Source of the DNA: Neobacillus niacini
GTDB taxonomy: Bacteria; Bacillota; Bacilli; Bacillales; Cytobacillaceae
Length of the DNA: 64,000 nucleotides
Reading direction: 5' to 3'
Assembly (NCBI RefSeq): GCF_019749295.1
Contig: NZ_JACWFG010000014.1
Location: 1 to 64,000, forward strand
Below the pieces are notes generated by a model. It was not told the DNA's origin. It saw nothing but the letters and a program-made list of their open reading frames with translations, and did not search any database. Below are positions 12,351 to 22,516 of this stretch, in pieces. The translations under genes were made by a program, and so were the position numbers. The first letter of the stretch is position 1. Each line of letters starts with the position of its first letter.

Positions 12351-12408
12351 TTATTCACATGTGGATAAGTTAAAATAATACGTGGACATTAATTTAGATT
12401 GTGGATAA
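12351..12408. promoter_or_regulatory. DnaA boxes upstream of mnmE
   Basis: Two perfect 9-mers TGTGGATAA (12360-12368 and 12400-12408) plus a one-mismatch TTATTCACA (12351-12359) lie in the 279-bp gap before mnmE, about 2.3 kb from the main origin boxes. They may titrate DnaA or regulate mnmE. No gene is seen in the gap. Confidence 0.6.
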
Positions 12409-12524
12409 GTCATACAAAGGTTTTCTAGTTTTTCAGATGAGAATTATGTGGTATTCTAATAATTTGGAGTAAAAAAACTTCGTTTCTATAATAGATTAAT
12501 TTTATAAAGAGTGTGGTGAAAGTA

Positions 12525-13910
12525 ATGGAATTTGATACGATAGCTGCCATATCAACACCAATGGGTGAGGGCGCAATAGCAATAGTACGATTGAGCGGCG
12601 ATGATTCCATTAAAATCGCAGATCAAATTTTTCGGAGCATCGGCGGTAAAAGGTTAACAGAGGTTCCAACTCATACAATCCATTATGGTCATTTAATTGA
12701 TCCTAAGACTGAGCAAGTGATTGAGGAAGTAATGGTATCGGTTATGAAGGGCCCAAAGACTTTTACGAAAGAGGATGTAGTTGAAATAAATTGTCACGGT
12801 GGAATAGTTTCTGTTAACCGAGTTTTGCAGCATGTATTAGCCTTTGGGGCGCGGCTTGCAGAACCTGGTGAGTTTACAAAACGGGCATTTCTAAATGGCC
12901 GCATTGATTTATCGCAGGCAGAAGCTGTAATGGATTTAATCAGAGCAAAAACGGATCGTGCGATGAATGTAGCTTTAGGACAAATGGAAGGCAGGTTATC
13001 AAAGTTAATTAGAAGCTTGCGCCAAGAAATTCTAGAGATACTAGCGCATGTCGAGGTTAACATTGATTATCCAGAATACGATGATGTTGAAGAAATGACA
13101 CATAAAATGTTGCTGGAAAAGGCAATGTATGTTCGAGATGAATTAAAAAAATTACTGCAGACCTCGCAGCAAGGCAAAATACTGCGTGAGGGTTTATCGA
13201 CTGTTATTGTCGGCCGGCCTAACGTAGGGAAATCTTCGTTATTAAATAGTTTAGTTCAGGAAAATAAAGCAATTGTTACTGATATTCCTGGGACAACCCG
13301 TGATGTGATAGAGGAATATGTCAATGTACGCGGAGTTCCACTTAGACTTTTAGATACTGCAGGAATCAGAGAGACGGAAGATATCGTTGAACGAATTGGA
13401 GTAGAGAAGTCTAGACAGGTATTAAAAGAAGCAGATTTAATCCTGTTAGTTCTTAATTATGCTGATACATTTACAAAAGAGGATGAGAATCTCTTTGAGG
13501 CTGTAAGAGGCATGGACGTAATCGTGATTGTTAATAAAACAGACCTTACGCAAAAAATTGATATGGAACGCGTAAAGGAATTGGCAGCAGAACATAAAAT
13601 CGTGACTACTTCATTATTGGAAGATCGCGGTGTCGATGAGCTTGAGGAAGCCATTTCCTCATTATTTTTCGCTGGATCGATTGATGCCGGTGATATGACC
13701 TATTTATCGAACAGCCGTCATATTGCTTTGATTGGGCAAAGTTTGCATACAATAGAAGAAGCGATAGATGGAGTAGAAATGGGAACGCCTATTGATATTG
13801 TTCAAATAGATATAACGAGAACGTGGGAGCTGCTTGGGGAAGTTATCGGTGAAAGTGTTCACGAAAGCTTAATAGATCAGCTATTTTCACAGTTCTGTTT
13901 GGGAAAATAA
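12525..13910 (+). CDS. mnmE: tRNA modification GTPase MnmE
   Basis: With MnmG it makes the 5-carboxymethylaminomethyl group on wobble uridine 34 of some tRNAs. It has the N-terminal folate-binding domain, a helical domain, and a G domain inserted in it: G1 GRPNVGKSS near residue 223, DTAG, and NKTD. The C-terminal FCLGK contains the catalytic cysteine. The ATG at 12525 matches the family start ([16 protein letters not shown]); the upstream GTG codons overlap the ribosome site. 461 residues. mnmG follows after 31 bp. Confidence 0.97.
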   Translation: MEFDTIAAISTPMGEGAIAIVRLSGDDSIKIADQIFRSIGGKRLTEVPTHTIHYGHLIDPKTEQVIEEVMVSVMKGPKTFTKEDVVEINCHGGIVSVNRVLQHVLAFGARLAEPGEFTKRAFLNGRIDLSQAEAVMDLIRAKTDRAMNVALGQMEGRLSKLIRSLRQEILEILAHVEVNIDYPEYDDVEEMTHKMLLEKAMYVRDELKKLLQTSQQGKILREGLSTVIVGRPNVGKSSLLNSLVQENKAIVTDIPGTTRDVIEEYVNVRGVPLRLLDTAGIRETEDIVERIGVEKSRQVLKEADLILLVLNYADTFTKEDENLFEAVRGMDVIVIVNKTDLTQKIDMERVKELAAEHKIVTTSLLEDRGVDELEEAISSLFFAGSIDAGDMTYLSNSRHIALIGQSLHTIEEAIDGVEMGTPIDIVQIDITRTWELLGEVIGESVHESLIDQLFSQFCLGK

Positions 13911-13941
13911 CGTTCGGTAACAACGAAAGAGGAGGAAAGAA

Positions 13942-15831
13942 ATGTCATACGAAGCAGGTAATTTTGACGTTGTGGTCATTGGTGCTGGACATGCCGGCTG
14001 TGAGGCTGGCCTCGCGGCGGCACGTATGGGTGCTAAAACATTAATGATCACCATTAACCTTGATATGGTGGCCTTTATGCCATGTAATCCATCAATCGGC
14101 GGACCAGCAAAAGGAATTGTTGTCCGGGAAATAGATGCACTTGGCGGCGAAATGGGAAGAAATATCGATAAAACCTATATTCAAATGAGAATGTTGAATA
14201 CAGGTAAAGGTCCTGCAGTGCGTGCACTGCGCGCGCAGGCAGATAAAGTTGATTATCAGTATGAAATGAAAAGAACGATTGAAGAAACACCAAACCTTAC
14301 ACTTCTTCAAGGAATGGTGGAGCAATTAATCGTTGAGGACGGCGTCTGTGTTGGGGTTATCACAAAAACAGGTGCTATTTATCGTGCTAAGACAGTGGTC
14401 ATCACTACTGGTACGTACCTTCGCGGCGAAATAATTCTCGGGGAATTAAAGTATTCAAGCGGTCCTAACAACCAACAGCCATCCATTAAGTTATCTGAGC
14501 ATTTAGAGGAGCTGGGGTTCGAGTTAGTCCGCTTTAAGACAGGAACTCCTCCGCGTGTTAATAGCCATACCATTGATTACAGCAAAACAGAAATTCAGCC
14601 TGGAGACGATGTACCGAGAGCATTCTCTTATGAAACAACCAAGTATATTACGGACCAGCTGCCATGCTGGCTAACGTATACTAATGAACAAACACATTTG
14701 TTAATTGACCAAAACCTTCATCGTTCTCCCATGTACTCAGGGATGATAAAAGGAACCGGTCCACGCTATTGTCCATCCATTGAAGATAAGGTGGTTCGTT
14801 TTAATGACAAACCGCGTCATCAAATTTTCCTTGAGCCAGAAGGAAGAAAAACGCAGGAAGTATATGTCCAAGGTTTATCGACAAGTTTACCTGAGGATGT
14901 TCAGCAGCAAATCCTTAAGACCATTCCAGGATTAGAAAATGTCCAAATGATGAGATCTGGTTACGCCATTGAGTATGATGCTATTGATCCGACTCAGCTT
15001 TGGCCGACACTAGAGACAAAGATTGTTAAAAACCTGTATACTGCAGGCCAAATTAATGGAACATCAGGATATGAAGAAGCAGCTGGGCAAGGAATTATGG
15101 CAGGTATTAACGCCGGACTGAACGCACTTGGAAAGGAACCATTAATCCTAAGCCGTTCCGATGCCTATATTGGTGTGCTTATAGATGACTTAATTACAAA
15201 AGGAACCAGTGAACCGTATCGTTTATTGACTTCAAGAGCAGAATATCGTCTTCTATTGCGCCATGATAATGCAGATTTACGCTTAACTGACATTGGGCGC
15301 TCCATTGGACTCATTCCAGATGACCGTTACCAAAGATTTTTGGCAAAGAAGGCTGCTGTTGAAGCGGAAAAGGAAAGACTAGCCTCCATTAGAATAAAGC
15401 CTTCAAAAGAAGTTCAAGAGCTTATAAAAAGCACTGGCGGCAGTGAGTTAAAGGATGGTATTCTTGCTATTGATTTACTAAAACGGCCAGAAATGACTTA
15501 TGAACACATCGAAAGCTTAATACCAAGTGAAGAGGTTTTAGACCAAGATATTAAAGAACAGGTTGAAATTCAAATTAAATATCAAGGATATATTGAAAAG
15601 TCATTGCAGCAGGTCGAACGCTTAAAGAAAATGGAAAACAAGAAAATTCCTGAGAATATTGATTATGATGCCATTTCAGGACTTGCAAACGAAGCGAAGC
15701 AAAATTTAAAACAAATCAAACCGTTATCCCTTGCACAAGCTTCGAGAATCTCAGGCGTAAACCCAGCTGATATCTCAATCCTTCTTATCTATTTAGAACA
15801 AGGAAGAGTAGCTAGGACAGGTAATATCTAA
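13942..15831 (+). CDS. mnmG: tRNA modification enzyme MnmG (GidA)
   Basis: FAD-dependent partner of MnmE in wobble-uridine modification. The dinucleotide-binding motif [19 protein letters not shown] is at residues 12-30. The GidA signatures [20 protein letters not shown] (here [15 protein letters not shown]) and [17 protein letters not shown] (near residue 366) are clear, and the C-terminal helical MnmE-contact region ends [13 protein letters not shown]. The length of 629 is normal. AGAGGAGG precedes the ATG. Confidence 0.97.
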   Translation: MSYEAGNFDVVVIGAGHAGCEAGLAAARMGAKTLMITINLDMVAFMPCNPSIGGPAKGIVVREIDALGGEMGRNIDKTYIQMRMLNTGKGPAVRALRAQADKVDYQYEMKRTIEETPNLTLLQGMVEQLIVEDGVCVGVITKTGAIYRAKTVVITTGTYLRGEIILGELKYSSGPNNQQPSIKLSEHLEELGFELVRFKTGTPPRVNSHTIDYSKTEIQPGDDVPRAFSYETTKYITDQLPCWLTYTNEQTHLLIDQNLHRSPMYSGMIKGTGPRYCPSIEDKVVRFNDKPRHQIFLEPEGRKTQEVYVQGLSTSLPEDVQQQILKTIPGLENVQMMRSGYAIEYDAIDPTQLWPTLETKIVKNLYTAGQINGTSGYEEAAGQGIMAGINAGLNALGKEPLILSRSDAYIGVLIDDLITKGTSEPYRLLTSRAEYRLLLRHDNADLRLTDIGRSIGLIPDDRYQRFLAKKAAVEAEKERLASIRIKPSKEVQELIKSTGGSELKDGILAIDLLKRPEMTYEHIESLIPSEEVLDQDIKEQVEIQIKYQGYIEKSLQQVERLKKMENKKIPENIDYDAISGLANEAKQNLKQIKPLSLAQASRISGVNPADISILLIYLEQGRVARTGNI

Positions 15832-15855
15832 TTTTACAAAAGAGGAAGTTTGCTG

Positions 15856-16572
15856 ATGAACATTGAACAATTCAAAGCTATGCTTCTTGAAAAGGGGATT
15901 ACCCTTAACGAAGAGCAGCTAGATCAATTCGAGAAATACTTTCATACCTTGGTCGAATGGAATGAGAAGATGAACCTAACTGCCATCACCGAACAAAGTG
16001 ATGTGTATTTAAAGCATTTCTATGATTCCATATCTGCTGCTTTTTATTTTGATTTCACGCAGCCCCTGCATCTCTGTGATGTCGGTGCAGGTGCGGGATT
16101 TCCAAGTATTCCATTAAAAATTGCCTTTCCTCATTTAGAGGTGACCATTGTTGACTCTCTAAATAAGAGAATTTCCTTTTTAAATCATTTAGCAAATGTA
16201 TTAAAATTGGAAAAGGTCCATTTCATTCACGACCGTGCTGAAACCTTTGGGGTTAATCCGTCACACAGGGAGTCTTATGATCTTGTAACTGCTAGAGCGG
16301 TTGCTAGAATGTCAGTACTTAGTGAACTCTGTCTGCCGCTTGTTAAAGTGGGCGGCCACTTCATTGCCATGAAAGCAGCTCATGCAAATGATGAATTAAC
16401 AGCAGGTCAAAAGGCAATCACAACTCTTGGCGGAAAACTTGAACAAAAATTTACCTTCACTTTACCAATTGAAGAAAGTGAAAGAAATATCCTTGTGATT
16501 AAAAAGGAAAAGCAAACGCCAAAAAAATACCCGCGAAAGCCAGGGACACCTGGTAAAATGCCAATTGAGTAA
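15856..16572 (+). CDS. rsmG: 16S rRNA m7G527 methyltransferase RsmG (GidB)
   Basis: SAM-dependent methyltransferase acting on G527 of 16S rRNA. The SAM-binding motif [15 protein letters not shown] is near residue 77; [19 protein letters not shown] and [18 protein letters not shown] are family blocks. The ATG at 15856 is preferred to the TTG six bases upstream because AAGAGGAAG is correctly spaced for it. 238 residues, close to 239 in B. subtilis. It follows mnmG by 24 bp in the usual order. Confidence 0.96.
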   Translation: MNIEQFKAMLLEKGITLNEEQLDQFEKYFHTLVEWNEKMNLTAITEQSDVYLKHFYDSISAAFYFDFTQPLHLCDVGAGAGFPSIPLKIAFPHLEVTIVDSLNKRISFLNHLANVLKLEKVHFIHDRAETFGVNPSHRESYDLVTARAVARMSVLSELCLPLVKVGGHFIAMKAAHANDELTAGQKAITTLGGKLEQKFTFTLPIEESERNILVIKKEKQTPKKYPRKPGTPGKMPIE

Positions 16573-16683
16573 TTGTATCAAGGACCGTTTATTTTTGTTT
16601 AAATAAACAACGGGTTTTGGCAGGAAGATAACAGTTAAATAGCGAAATAAGTAATAGGGAGTTTCGTAAAGGTGGTGTTGGGG

Positions 16684-17592
16684 ATGAAGAATTCGTTTTC
16701 ACGCTTTTTTGGCCTCGGCGAAAAGGGAGATCAAAAGGTTGAGCTAGAAAAAGAGCTTGAAAAGGAGCTAGATGAAGAGCTAGACGAAGAGCTAGACGAA
16801 GAGCTAGACGTTGCAAGAAATGAGGAAATTAAAAAGATTCCGATTGACAGTATTGTTCCAAACCGTTTTCAGCCTCGAACCGTATTTGATGATGAAAAAA
16901 TAGAGGAATTATCACGAACAATCCATACTCACGGAATCATTCAGCCAATTGTCGTGCGGCAGTTTGACGGAAAATACGAAATTATTGCCGGGGAACGACG
17001 TTTTCGCGCAATGAAAAAGCTCGGCTGGGATGAAGCTCCAGCAATTATAAAAAATTATTCAGACACTGAGACTGCTTCAGTTGCTTTAATTGAAAACCTG
17101 CAACGGGAAGAGCTTTCACCGATTGAAGAGGCAATTGCCTATGGAAAGCTGCTTGAACTGCATAACTTAACTCAAGAAGCACTTGCACAGCGTCTCGGTA
17201 AAGGTCAGTCAACAGTAGCTAATAAGCTTAGGCTTTTAAAGCTGCCACAGCCTATTCAAGAATCACTGCTTAATAAAGAGATTACAGAACGGCACGCTAG
17301 AGCTCTTATTCCACTTAAGGATCCAGAGAAACAGGTTATGCTTTTACAAGATATTATCGAGAAAAATTTTAATGTAAAGCAAACAGAAGATAGAGTTGCC
17401 CGGATGTTGGAAGAAAAGAACCAAAAGCCAAAGCCAAAAAGAAAAGCTTTTAGTAAGGATATGAGAATTGCCGTAAATACTATACGGCAATCATTAACCA
17501 TGGTGTCTGACAATGGTATTAATTTAGACGCCCATGAAGAAGAATTTGAAGAGTATTATCAATTCACAATAAAAATACCAAAGAAAAAATAA
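16684..17592 (+). CDS. noc: nucleoid occlusion protein Noc
   Basis: A ParB-family CTPase that binds Noc sites and, through an N-terminal amphipathic helix, the membrane, blocking division over the chromosome. [15 protein letters not shown] is that helix. The ParB N-domain has [12 protein letters not shown] and [13 protein letters not shown]; the helix-turn-helix is in [20 protein letters not shown]. Unusual feature: residues 20-43 are an ELEK/ELDE tetrapeptide repeat encoded by 12-bp tandem units, placed between the membrane helix and the ParB domain. ATG 16684 follows AAAGGTGG. 302 residues. I saw no clear Noc-binding site in the window. Confidence 0.95.
   Translation: MKNSFSRFFGLGEKGDQKVELEKELEKELDEELDEELDEELDVARNEEIKKIPIDSIVPNRFQPRTVFDDEKIEELSRTIHTHGIIQPIVVRQFDGKYEIIAGERRFRAMKKLGWDEAPAIIKNYSDTETASVALIENLQREELSPIEEAIAYGKLLELHNLTQEALAQRLGKGQSTVANKLRLLKLPQPIQESLLNKEITERHARALIPLKDPEKQVMLLQDIIEKNFNVKQTEDRVARMLEEKNQKPKPKRKAFSKDMRIAVNTIRQSLTMVSDNGINLDAHEEEFEEYYQFTIKIPKKK
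16741..16809 (+). repeat. 12-bp coding minisatellite in noc
   Basis: Almost six tandem copies of GAGCTAGAMGAA in frame with noc; the fourth and fifth are identical. They encode [24 protein letters not shown]. The identical units suggest recent slippage expansion, so length probably differs between strains. Confidence 0.85.
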
Positions 17593-17610
17593 AATATTCA
17601 TAAAATGGAA

Positions 17611-17640
17611 CCAGACTGTCATTAGTTTGGTTTTTATTTT
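17611..17640 (+). terminator. noc terminator
   Basis: CCAGACT (17611-17617) and AGTTTGG (17624-17630) form a 7-bp stem with one G-U pair, followed by a T-rich tail. The remaining gap to soj (17641-17860) is AT-rich and shows no gene. Confidence 0.65.
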
Positions 17641-17860
17641 TATATTTATCAGAATTAGTATATAGGATGTAAAATAATGGTAGTATTTACTTCTAATCTT
17701 CACTATTATTTTATGAAAAAAAATAACAATAATTCAGTTTCATGATAAAATAAATAGCATGGAATTTTACTTTACTAGTTTTTGCTTGCTGAAATGACAA
17801 GTTATTACTAGTTTATATGATTAGAAGTTAAGAATCTATTTGAAACAGGTGGGTGACATC

Positions 17861-18622
17861 GTGGGCAAAACCATTGCAATCGCGAATCAAAAGGGCGGAG
17901 TTGGAAAGACAACGACCTCTGTCAATCTAGGCGCCTGCTTAGCATACATTGGAAAAAAGGTTTTATTAGTAGACATTGATCCACAAGGGAATGCAACAAG
18001 CGGAATTGGAATCGACAAAGCAGATGTAGAACAATGCATATATGATGTTTTAGTAGATGACGTAGAAGCGAAGGATGTTATTAAAGCAACATCTGTAGAG
18101 AATTTATATGCAATTCCAGCGACAATTCAGCTTGCAGGAGCAGAGATTGAATTGGTTCCTACTATTTCTAGAGAGGTCCGATTAAAGCGTGCTCTTGAGG
18201 AAGTCAAAGATCAATTTGATTATATTATCATTGATTGTCCTCCTTCATTAGGACTGTTGACGCTTAACTCCTTAACCGCCTCTGACTCTGTGTTAATCCC
18301 TGTTCAATGTGAATATTATGCTTTAGAAGGTTTAAGTCAATTATTAAATACTGTTAGACTAGTGCAAAAACACTTAAACCAAGATTTAAAAATTGAAGGT
18401 GTATTATTAACGATGCTTGATGCCCGTACCAATTTAGGCATTCAAGTTATAGAAGAAGTTAAGAAGTACTTTCAAGACAAAGTATATAAAACCATTATCC
18501 CAAGAAATGTACGTCTAAGTGAGGCTCCAAGTCATGGCGAACCAATTATTACGTATGATTCAAAATCTCGTGGAGCAGAAGTTTATTTAGATCTAGCAAA
18601 GGAAGTGGTCTCAAATGGCTAA
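17861..18622 (+). CDS. soj: chromosome partitioning ATPase Soj (ParA)
   Basis: ParA-type Walker ATPase that works with Spo0J in origin segregation and regulates DnaA. The deviant Walker [10 protein letters not shown] lies near residue 10; [15 protein letters not shown] is the Walker B region. The start GTG 17861 ([12 protein letters not shown]) is preferred because AGGTGGGTGA lies just upstream and 253 residues match the B. subtilis protein; a TTG 21 bases upstream overlaps no ribosome site. It overlaps spo0J by 8 bp. Confidence 0.96.
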   Translation: MGKTIAIANQKGGVGKTTTSVNLGACLAYIGKKVLLVDIDPQGNATSGIGIDKADVEQCIYDVLVDDVEAKDVIKATSVENLYAIPATIQLAGAEIELVPTISREVRLKRALEEVKDQFDYIIIDCPPSLGLLTLNSLTASDSVLIPVQCEYYALEGLSQLLNTVRLVQKHLNQDLKIEGVLLTMLDARTNLGIQVIEEVKKYFQDKVYKTIIPRNVRLSEAPSHGEPIITYDSKSRGAEVYLDLAKEVVSNG

Positions 18623-19472
18623 AGGTCTCGGAAAAAAAGGCATAAATGCATTTTTTACAAATATTGAAGCTGATAAGGAAGAGACTGTCCAAGAAATTAG
18701 TATAAAAGAATTGCGCCCGAACCCTTACCAGCCAAGGAAAACATTTCAACAAGAGGCCATTGATGAGTTAAAAGCTTCTATTTTAGAACATGGAATCCTT
18801 CAGCCTCTTGTGGTAAGAAAAAGCATTAAAGGGTATGAAATTGTAGTCGGGGAAAGACGTTTTCGGGCAGCAAAGGAAGCCAAATTAGCTACTGTTCCAG
18901 CTGTTGTCAGAGAGTTAACAGAACAGCAAATGATGGAATTAGCAGTACTGGAAAACCTGCAGCGGGAAGACTTGAACCCCATCGAAGAGGGTCAGGCATA
19001 CCAAACGCTGATGGAAAAGTTAAAATTCACTCAAGAAGAGGTAGCGAAGCGTTTAGGGAAAAGCCGGCCGCATGTTGCCAATCATATTCGACTGCTTTCT
19101 CTTCCTCCTAAAATTCAAGAGTTAATTTCAACTGATAAAATCTCAATGGGTCATGGACGAGCACTATTGGGTTTACGTCAAAAGGCTAAGCTGCCAGCTT
19201 TAGTAGATAAGATTATTCAAGAATCATTAAATGTCCGCCAGTTGGAAAAGCTCATTCAACAGTTAAATGAAAATGTTCCACGTGAAACAAAAAAGCCTGA
19301 AAAGAAAAAGGATGTATTTATCCAGGAGCGTGAACACTCCCTTCGTGAGCGATTCGGAACAACAGTAAATATAAAAACATCAAAAAACAAAGGTAAAATC
19401 GAAATCGAATTCTTCTCTCAAGAAGACCTAGAACGACTCTTAGAAATGCTGAGTAAGGAAGAATCATATTAA
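18615..19472 (+). CDS. spo0J: chromosome partitioning protein Spo0J (ParB)
   Basis: ParB CTPase that loads at parS, spreads as a clamp and recruits Soj and SMC. The N-domain contains [13 protein letters not shown] and the CTP-binding block [11 protein letters not shown]; the parS-recognition helix-turn-helix is in [21 protein letters not shown]; the C-terminal dimer domain is intact. 285 residues, normal. Its own sequence contains a parS site at codons for NVPRET. Confidence 0.97.
   Translation: MAKGLGKKGINAFFTNIEADKEETVQEISIKELRPNPYQPRKTFQQEAIDELKASILEHGILQPLVVRKSIKGYEIVVGERRFRAAKEAKLATVPAVVRELTEQQMMELAVLENLQREDLNPIEEGQAYQTLMEKLKFTQEEVAKRLGKSRPHVANHIRLLSLPPKIQELISTDKISMGHGRALLGLRQKAKLPALVDKIIQESLNVRQLEKLIQQLNENVPRETKKPEKKKDVFIQEREHSLRERFGTTVNIKTSKNKGKIEIEFFSQEDLERLLEMLSKEESY
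19274..19289. promoter_or_regulatory. parS: parS site inside spo0J
   Basis: TGTTCCACGTGAAACA fits the Bacillus parS consensus TGTTNCACGTGAAACA exactly and is the same variant found within spo0J of B. subtilis. Spo0J would load here and spread over the origin region. Confidence 0.93.
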
Positions 19473-19497
19473 ACCATCATTGGATGGTTTATTTTTT
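19471..19497 (+). terminator. spo0J terminator
   Basis: AAACCATC (19471-19478) and GATGGTTT (19483-19490) form an 8-bp stem with a 4-nt loop, followed by A and a run of T. The stem overlaps the spo0J stop codon. Confidence 0.85.
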
Positions 19498-19530
19498 TGC
19501 TGTGTTAAAGGTGAATTTTGATTGAGAACC

Positions 19531-19617
19531 CTGTTGATTTGTGCGGAAGGCGCGAGACTCCTGCAGGAGGACGGGACTGAGGAGGCTTCCCGAACCGCCT
19601 GGAGCACAAATCAACAG
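19531..19617. repeat. REP-like palindromic element, short form
   Basis: An 87-bp element bounded by perfect 14-bp inverted ends CTGTTGATTTGTGC (19531-19544) and GCACAAATCAACAG (19604-19617). The GC-rich interior contains CTCCTGCAGGAG and GAGGAGGCTTCCCG. A 250-bp relative lies at 25869-26118. No coding sense is seen; this looks like a non-autonomous intergenic repeat of Bacillaceae. Confidence 0.8.
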
Positions 19618-19723
19618 CCCCTTTTAACATAGCTTTTTTTTAAAAAATAACTTTCCAACAACACAAAAAGATGATAGTTTAATACTATTATAAATTTCGA
19701 GTTTCGAAGAATAGGTGAATAGA

Positions 19724-20449
19724 ATGTTTTTATTAGGAACGCTTGTAAATGGTGTATTAATCATAATCGGAGTACTGATTGGCAGGCTTTTGAACCGAAT
19801 TCCTGATAGCATGAAAACAACGGTTATGTACGCAATAGGCTTATCAGTGATTGTCCTAGGACTGCAAATGGGATTAAAGAGTGAGAATTTTCTAATTGTG
19901 ATAATAAGCTTGGTTTTGGGAGCTGTTTTTGGAGAACTCATGCAATTGGAGGAAAGGCTCAATCAACTTGGCCTTTGGCTGGAAAAGAAAATGGATTCTA
20001 ACGGAAAAAGTGCAGGAAAAGGCAGTATTGCAGAGGGATTCGTGACAGCAACCTTGATCTTTGTTATTGGCGCCATGGCAATAATAGGAGCACTTGACAG
20101 CGGCATCCGGGGTGATCACGATGTTTTGTATACAAAAGGGCTAATAGATGGGTTCACTTCTATTATTTTAACGACGACCCTTGGAATTGGCGTTATTTTT
20201 TCAGCCATTCCCGTAATGCTTTATCAAGGAATTATTGCTTTATTTGCCACCCAGATTAATACCTTTATACCTCAGTTACTGATGGATCAATTCATTGTTG
20301 AAATGACAGCAACAGGCGGTGTTATGATTTTTGCTATTGGCCTAAATCTAACAGGATTAGTAAAAATTAAAGTAGCAAACCTCCTCCCTGCTATTGTTGT
20401 GACAGGATTTATCGTTACGATTCTCTATCTTTATAATTTATATTTATAG
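19724..20449 (+). CDS. DUF554 family membrane protein
   Basis: A 241-residue integral membrane protein with about seven hydrophobic segments, starting MFLLGTLVNGVLIIIGVLIG, with GSIAEGFVTATLIFVIGAMAI and GALDSGIRGDHDVLYTKGLIDG in the middle. These blocks are typical of the DUF554/YdfK family, whose transport substrate is not established. ATG 19724 follows AGGTGA at good spacing. It stands alone between spo0J and yyaC and shares a bidirectional terminator with yyaC. Confidence 0.8.
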   Translation: MFLLGTLVNGVLIIIGVLIGRLLNRIPDSMKTTVMYAIGLSVIVLGLQMGLKSENFLIVIISLVLGAVFGELMQLEERLNQLGLWLEKKMDSNGKSAGKGSIAEGFVTATLIFVIGAMAIIGALDSGIRGDHDVLYTKGLIDGFTSIILTTTLGIGVIFSAIPVMLYQGIIALFATQINTFIPQLLMDQFIVEMTATGGVMIFAIGLNLTGLVKIKVANLLPAIVVTGFIVTILYLYNLYL

Positions 20450-20470
20450 TACTTACAGTATTTGTGAAAA

Positions 20471-20517
20471 TTAAAGGAGCAAGTGGATGTATTCCAGATT
20501 GCTCCTTTAATTGGTTT
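20471..20517. terminator. bidirectional terminator, DUF554 gene / yyaC
   Basis: A perfect 12-bp inverted repeat (20471-20482 with 20499-20510) lies between two convergent genes. A T run follows on the plus strand. The right arm overlaps the yyaC stop codon at 20507. Confidence 0.8.
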
Positions 20518-21124
20518 TTTTCTGCTCTTGCTGTGTTAATTCTTGCAGTCTTCCTTTTGAATGGAGAATACTTGCTTGATAAATTCCATTTGCAATGGTT
20601 TTTGCCATTTTCATTACTAGATTAAGGCGAGTATTTTGTAAAACAAAAAACTCCATAAACCCGCTGACATTAACAATACCGGTAATATGAATATCTCCGA
20701 CAGCAGGGAGTTCTTTGTTTACTCCAGCGCCAGGTTTAACTGGGCCGTCACCTACCTGAATGATACCAACATTTTTCATTCTGCCTAAACAGGCATCAAT
20801 CCCAATAATATAAGGGTTATGGTGTTTTATTGTAATTTCTTTTAAACGTTCAGTAAGATTCACAGCATGAATAGGTTCATCAAGTGTACCGTACACGTAG
20901 AAGGAAGAAATGTCCTTTTCCTCTAAAAACGATCCAACAAGGGGTCCTAAAGAATCTCCAGTTGAGCGATCAGTTCCGATACAAACAAATACAATGGGAC
21001 GCTCCGCATTCCTGGGAAGGAATCTGATTAATTCCATTGAAAGATTGTCAACAGCTTGAAAATCATCATGGAGTATTCGCCCTGTATTTGCCTTCCTATC
21101 CAAGAAACTTGGTCTAAGATTCAT
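20507..21124 (-). CDS. yyaC: spore germination protease-like protein YyaC
   Basis: DUF1256 family protein, related in fold to the germination protease GPR and conserved in spore formers near spo0J. RPIVFVCIGTDRSTGDSLGPL, GTLDEPIHAVNL and GIDACLGRMKNVGII are family blocks. ATG 21124 has GAGGAG seven bases upstream and gives 205 residues, the same as B. subtilis YyaC; the frame is open further upstream to a TTG. Its molecular function is not settled. Confidence 0.9.
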   Translation of the reverse strand: MNLRPSFLDRKANTGRILHDDFQAVDNLSMELIRFLPRNAERPIVFVCIGTDRSTGDSLGPLVGSFLEEKDISSFYVYGTLDEPIHAVNLTERLKEITIKHHNPYIIGIDACLGRMKNVGIIQVGDGPVKPGAGVNKELPAVGDIHITGIVNVSGFMEFFVLQNTRLNLVMKMAKTIANGIYQASILHSKGRLQELTQQEQKKTN

Positions 21125-21344
21125 AAGTACACTCCTCGGTTTGTGCATGCTTTTGTCTGGCTTGGAGCACCCAAGCAAGCCGTTTCTGTATTTCTTTTTA
21201 ACAGTATACGGAAAATTATGAAAATCTATACATAGTCAATTGAAGATATTCCAGTTGAAAAAATGAATATTTCACACTACTATAAGATAAAAAGAAAACT
21301 TAACGTATAAGAGGATTGAATTGGTTTAGGGAAAGGGTGATGGG

Positions 21345-22229
21345 ATGAGTTCTACTGAAAGAATTATTCAGAGATTTGTTGATAAATTCCAAAATGAAGA
21401 TACGTGGCTCGCAATGGGGGAAGGGCTGCTAAAGATCATTGCCATTATGATCGTGGCTAAAATACTGATCAAATTAGGAAGTATAGCCATCGATAATGTT
21501 TTCAAAATAAGAACTCGCTCTCCTTTAAAGACTTCAGAGCGAAGAGAAGAAACACTAGCAAAGCTTCTAGATAATGTTCTTACATATGTAGTCTATTTTA
21601 TTTCTTTTATGATGATTCTTTCTGTTTTAACGATTGACGTAAAAGCGCTGATTGCTGGAGCTGGGGTTGTTGGACTGGCTGTTGGTTTTGGTGCTCAGAG
21701 TCTTGTCAAAGATGTTATTACGGGATTCTTTATTATTTTTGAGGACCAATTCTCAGTTGGTGACCACGTGAGGATTGACCAATTTGAAGGAACTGTTCAA
21801 ACGATTGGTCTGCGCACCACCAAGCTGAAAAGCTGGACAGGAGAAGTACATATTCTGCCGAATGGAAGTATTGTTCAGGTTACAAACTTCTCCTTAAATA
21901 ACAGCTTAGCAATTATTGATATATCTGTTGCATATGAAGAAGATATTGAAAAGACACAAAACGTTATAAGGGATTTGCTTGAAAAAATGCCGGAACGTTA
22001 CGAAGAACTTACGAAAGCACCTGAGCTTTTAGGCGTTCAAACCTTAGGACCTTCAGAGGTAGTTTTAAGAATTGTTGCAGAAACTCTGCCAATGAAGCAT
22101 GCTGGAGTTACAAGGAACATCAAGAGAGATGTGAAAGAATGTTTAGATGCGCATGGTATTGAAATTCCATATCCACGTATGGTCATGTACTCAAAGAATT
22201 CTGGAAATATCAATGAACCTAGTGTTTAA
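21345..22229 (+). CDS. small-conductance mechanosensitive channel (MscS family)
   Basis: A 294-residue MscS-type channel, of the size of YkuT in B. subtilis. Hydrophobic segments lie at about residues 24-44 and 73-96. The pore-lining helix is the Gly/Ala-rich AGAGVVGLAVGFGAQSLVKD, followed by the beta-domain FEDQFSVGDHVRIDQFEGTV. Such channels release solutes on hypo-osmotic shock. The DUF951 gene follows after 15 bp and is probably co-transcribed. Confidence 0.92.
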   Translation: MSSTERIIQRFVDKFQNEDTWLAMGEGLLKIIAIMIVAKILIKLGSIAIDNVFKIRTRSPLKTSERREETLAKLLDNVLTYVVYFISFMMILSVLTIDVKALIAGAGVVGLAVGFGAQSLVKDVITGFFIIFEDQFSVGDHVRIDQFEGTVQTIGLRTTKLKSWTGEVHILPNGSIVQVTNFSLNNSLAIIDISVAYEEDIEKTQNVIRDLLEKMPERYEELTKAPELLGVQTLGPSEVVLRIVAETLPMKHAGVTRNIKRDVKECLDAHGIEIPYPRMVMYSKNSGNINEPSV

Positions 22230-22244
22230 AAGGAGAGGTATTCA

Positions 22245-22442
22245 ATGGAAGAAAAAGAATTTGGGTTAAATGATGTCGTTGAGATGAAAAAGCAGCATCC
22301 CTGTGGAACAAATCGCTGGAAAATCATTCGCATGGGGATGGACATTCGGATTAAGTGCGAGGGCTGCGATCATAGCGTGATGATTCCAAGACGTGAATTT
22401 TCAAGGAAAATGAAGAAAATATTGGTGAAGCATGAACAGTAG
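22245..22442 (+). CDS. DUF951 family protein
   Basis: A 65-residue protein with the pattern VEMKKQHPCGTNRWKIIRMG and IRIKCEGCDHSVMIPRREF, typical of DUF951 (YyzM). The conserved cysteines (PCG, CEGC) suggest a small metal-binding or nucleic-acid-binding fold; no function is established. AGGAGAGG precedes the ATG. It commonly lies near the mscS-like gene and ychF in Bacillus. Confidence 0.85.
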   Translation: MEEKEFGLNDVVEMKKQHPCGTNRWKIIRMGMDIRIKCEGCDHSVMIPRREFSRKMKKILVKHEQ

Positions 22443-22460
22443 TTCAAGCTTCTTTTTTTT
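22427..22460 (+). terminator. terminator overlapping the DUF951 3' end
   Basis: GAAGC and TGAAC in 22427-22437 pair with GTTCA and GCTTC in 22442-22452 (one A-A mismatch, 4-nt loop), followed by eight T. The stem spans the stop codon. Confidence 0.75.
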
Positions 22461-22516
22461 GCTTAATTATATTATCCTATTAAAAAAGTAGATAGATGAT
22501 TTTGGGGGTGGAGAAT

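Noticed and set aside
16684..17592. Second parB copy by recent duplication of spo0J
   Set aside because: The N-terminal amphipathic helix and position after rsmG identify it as Noc, a long-diverged paralogue.
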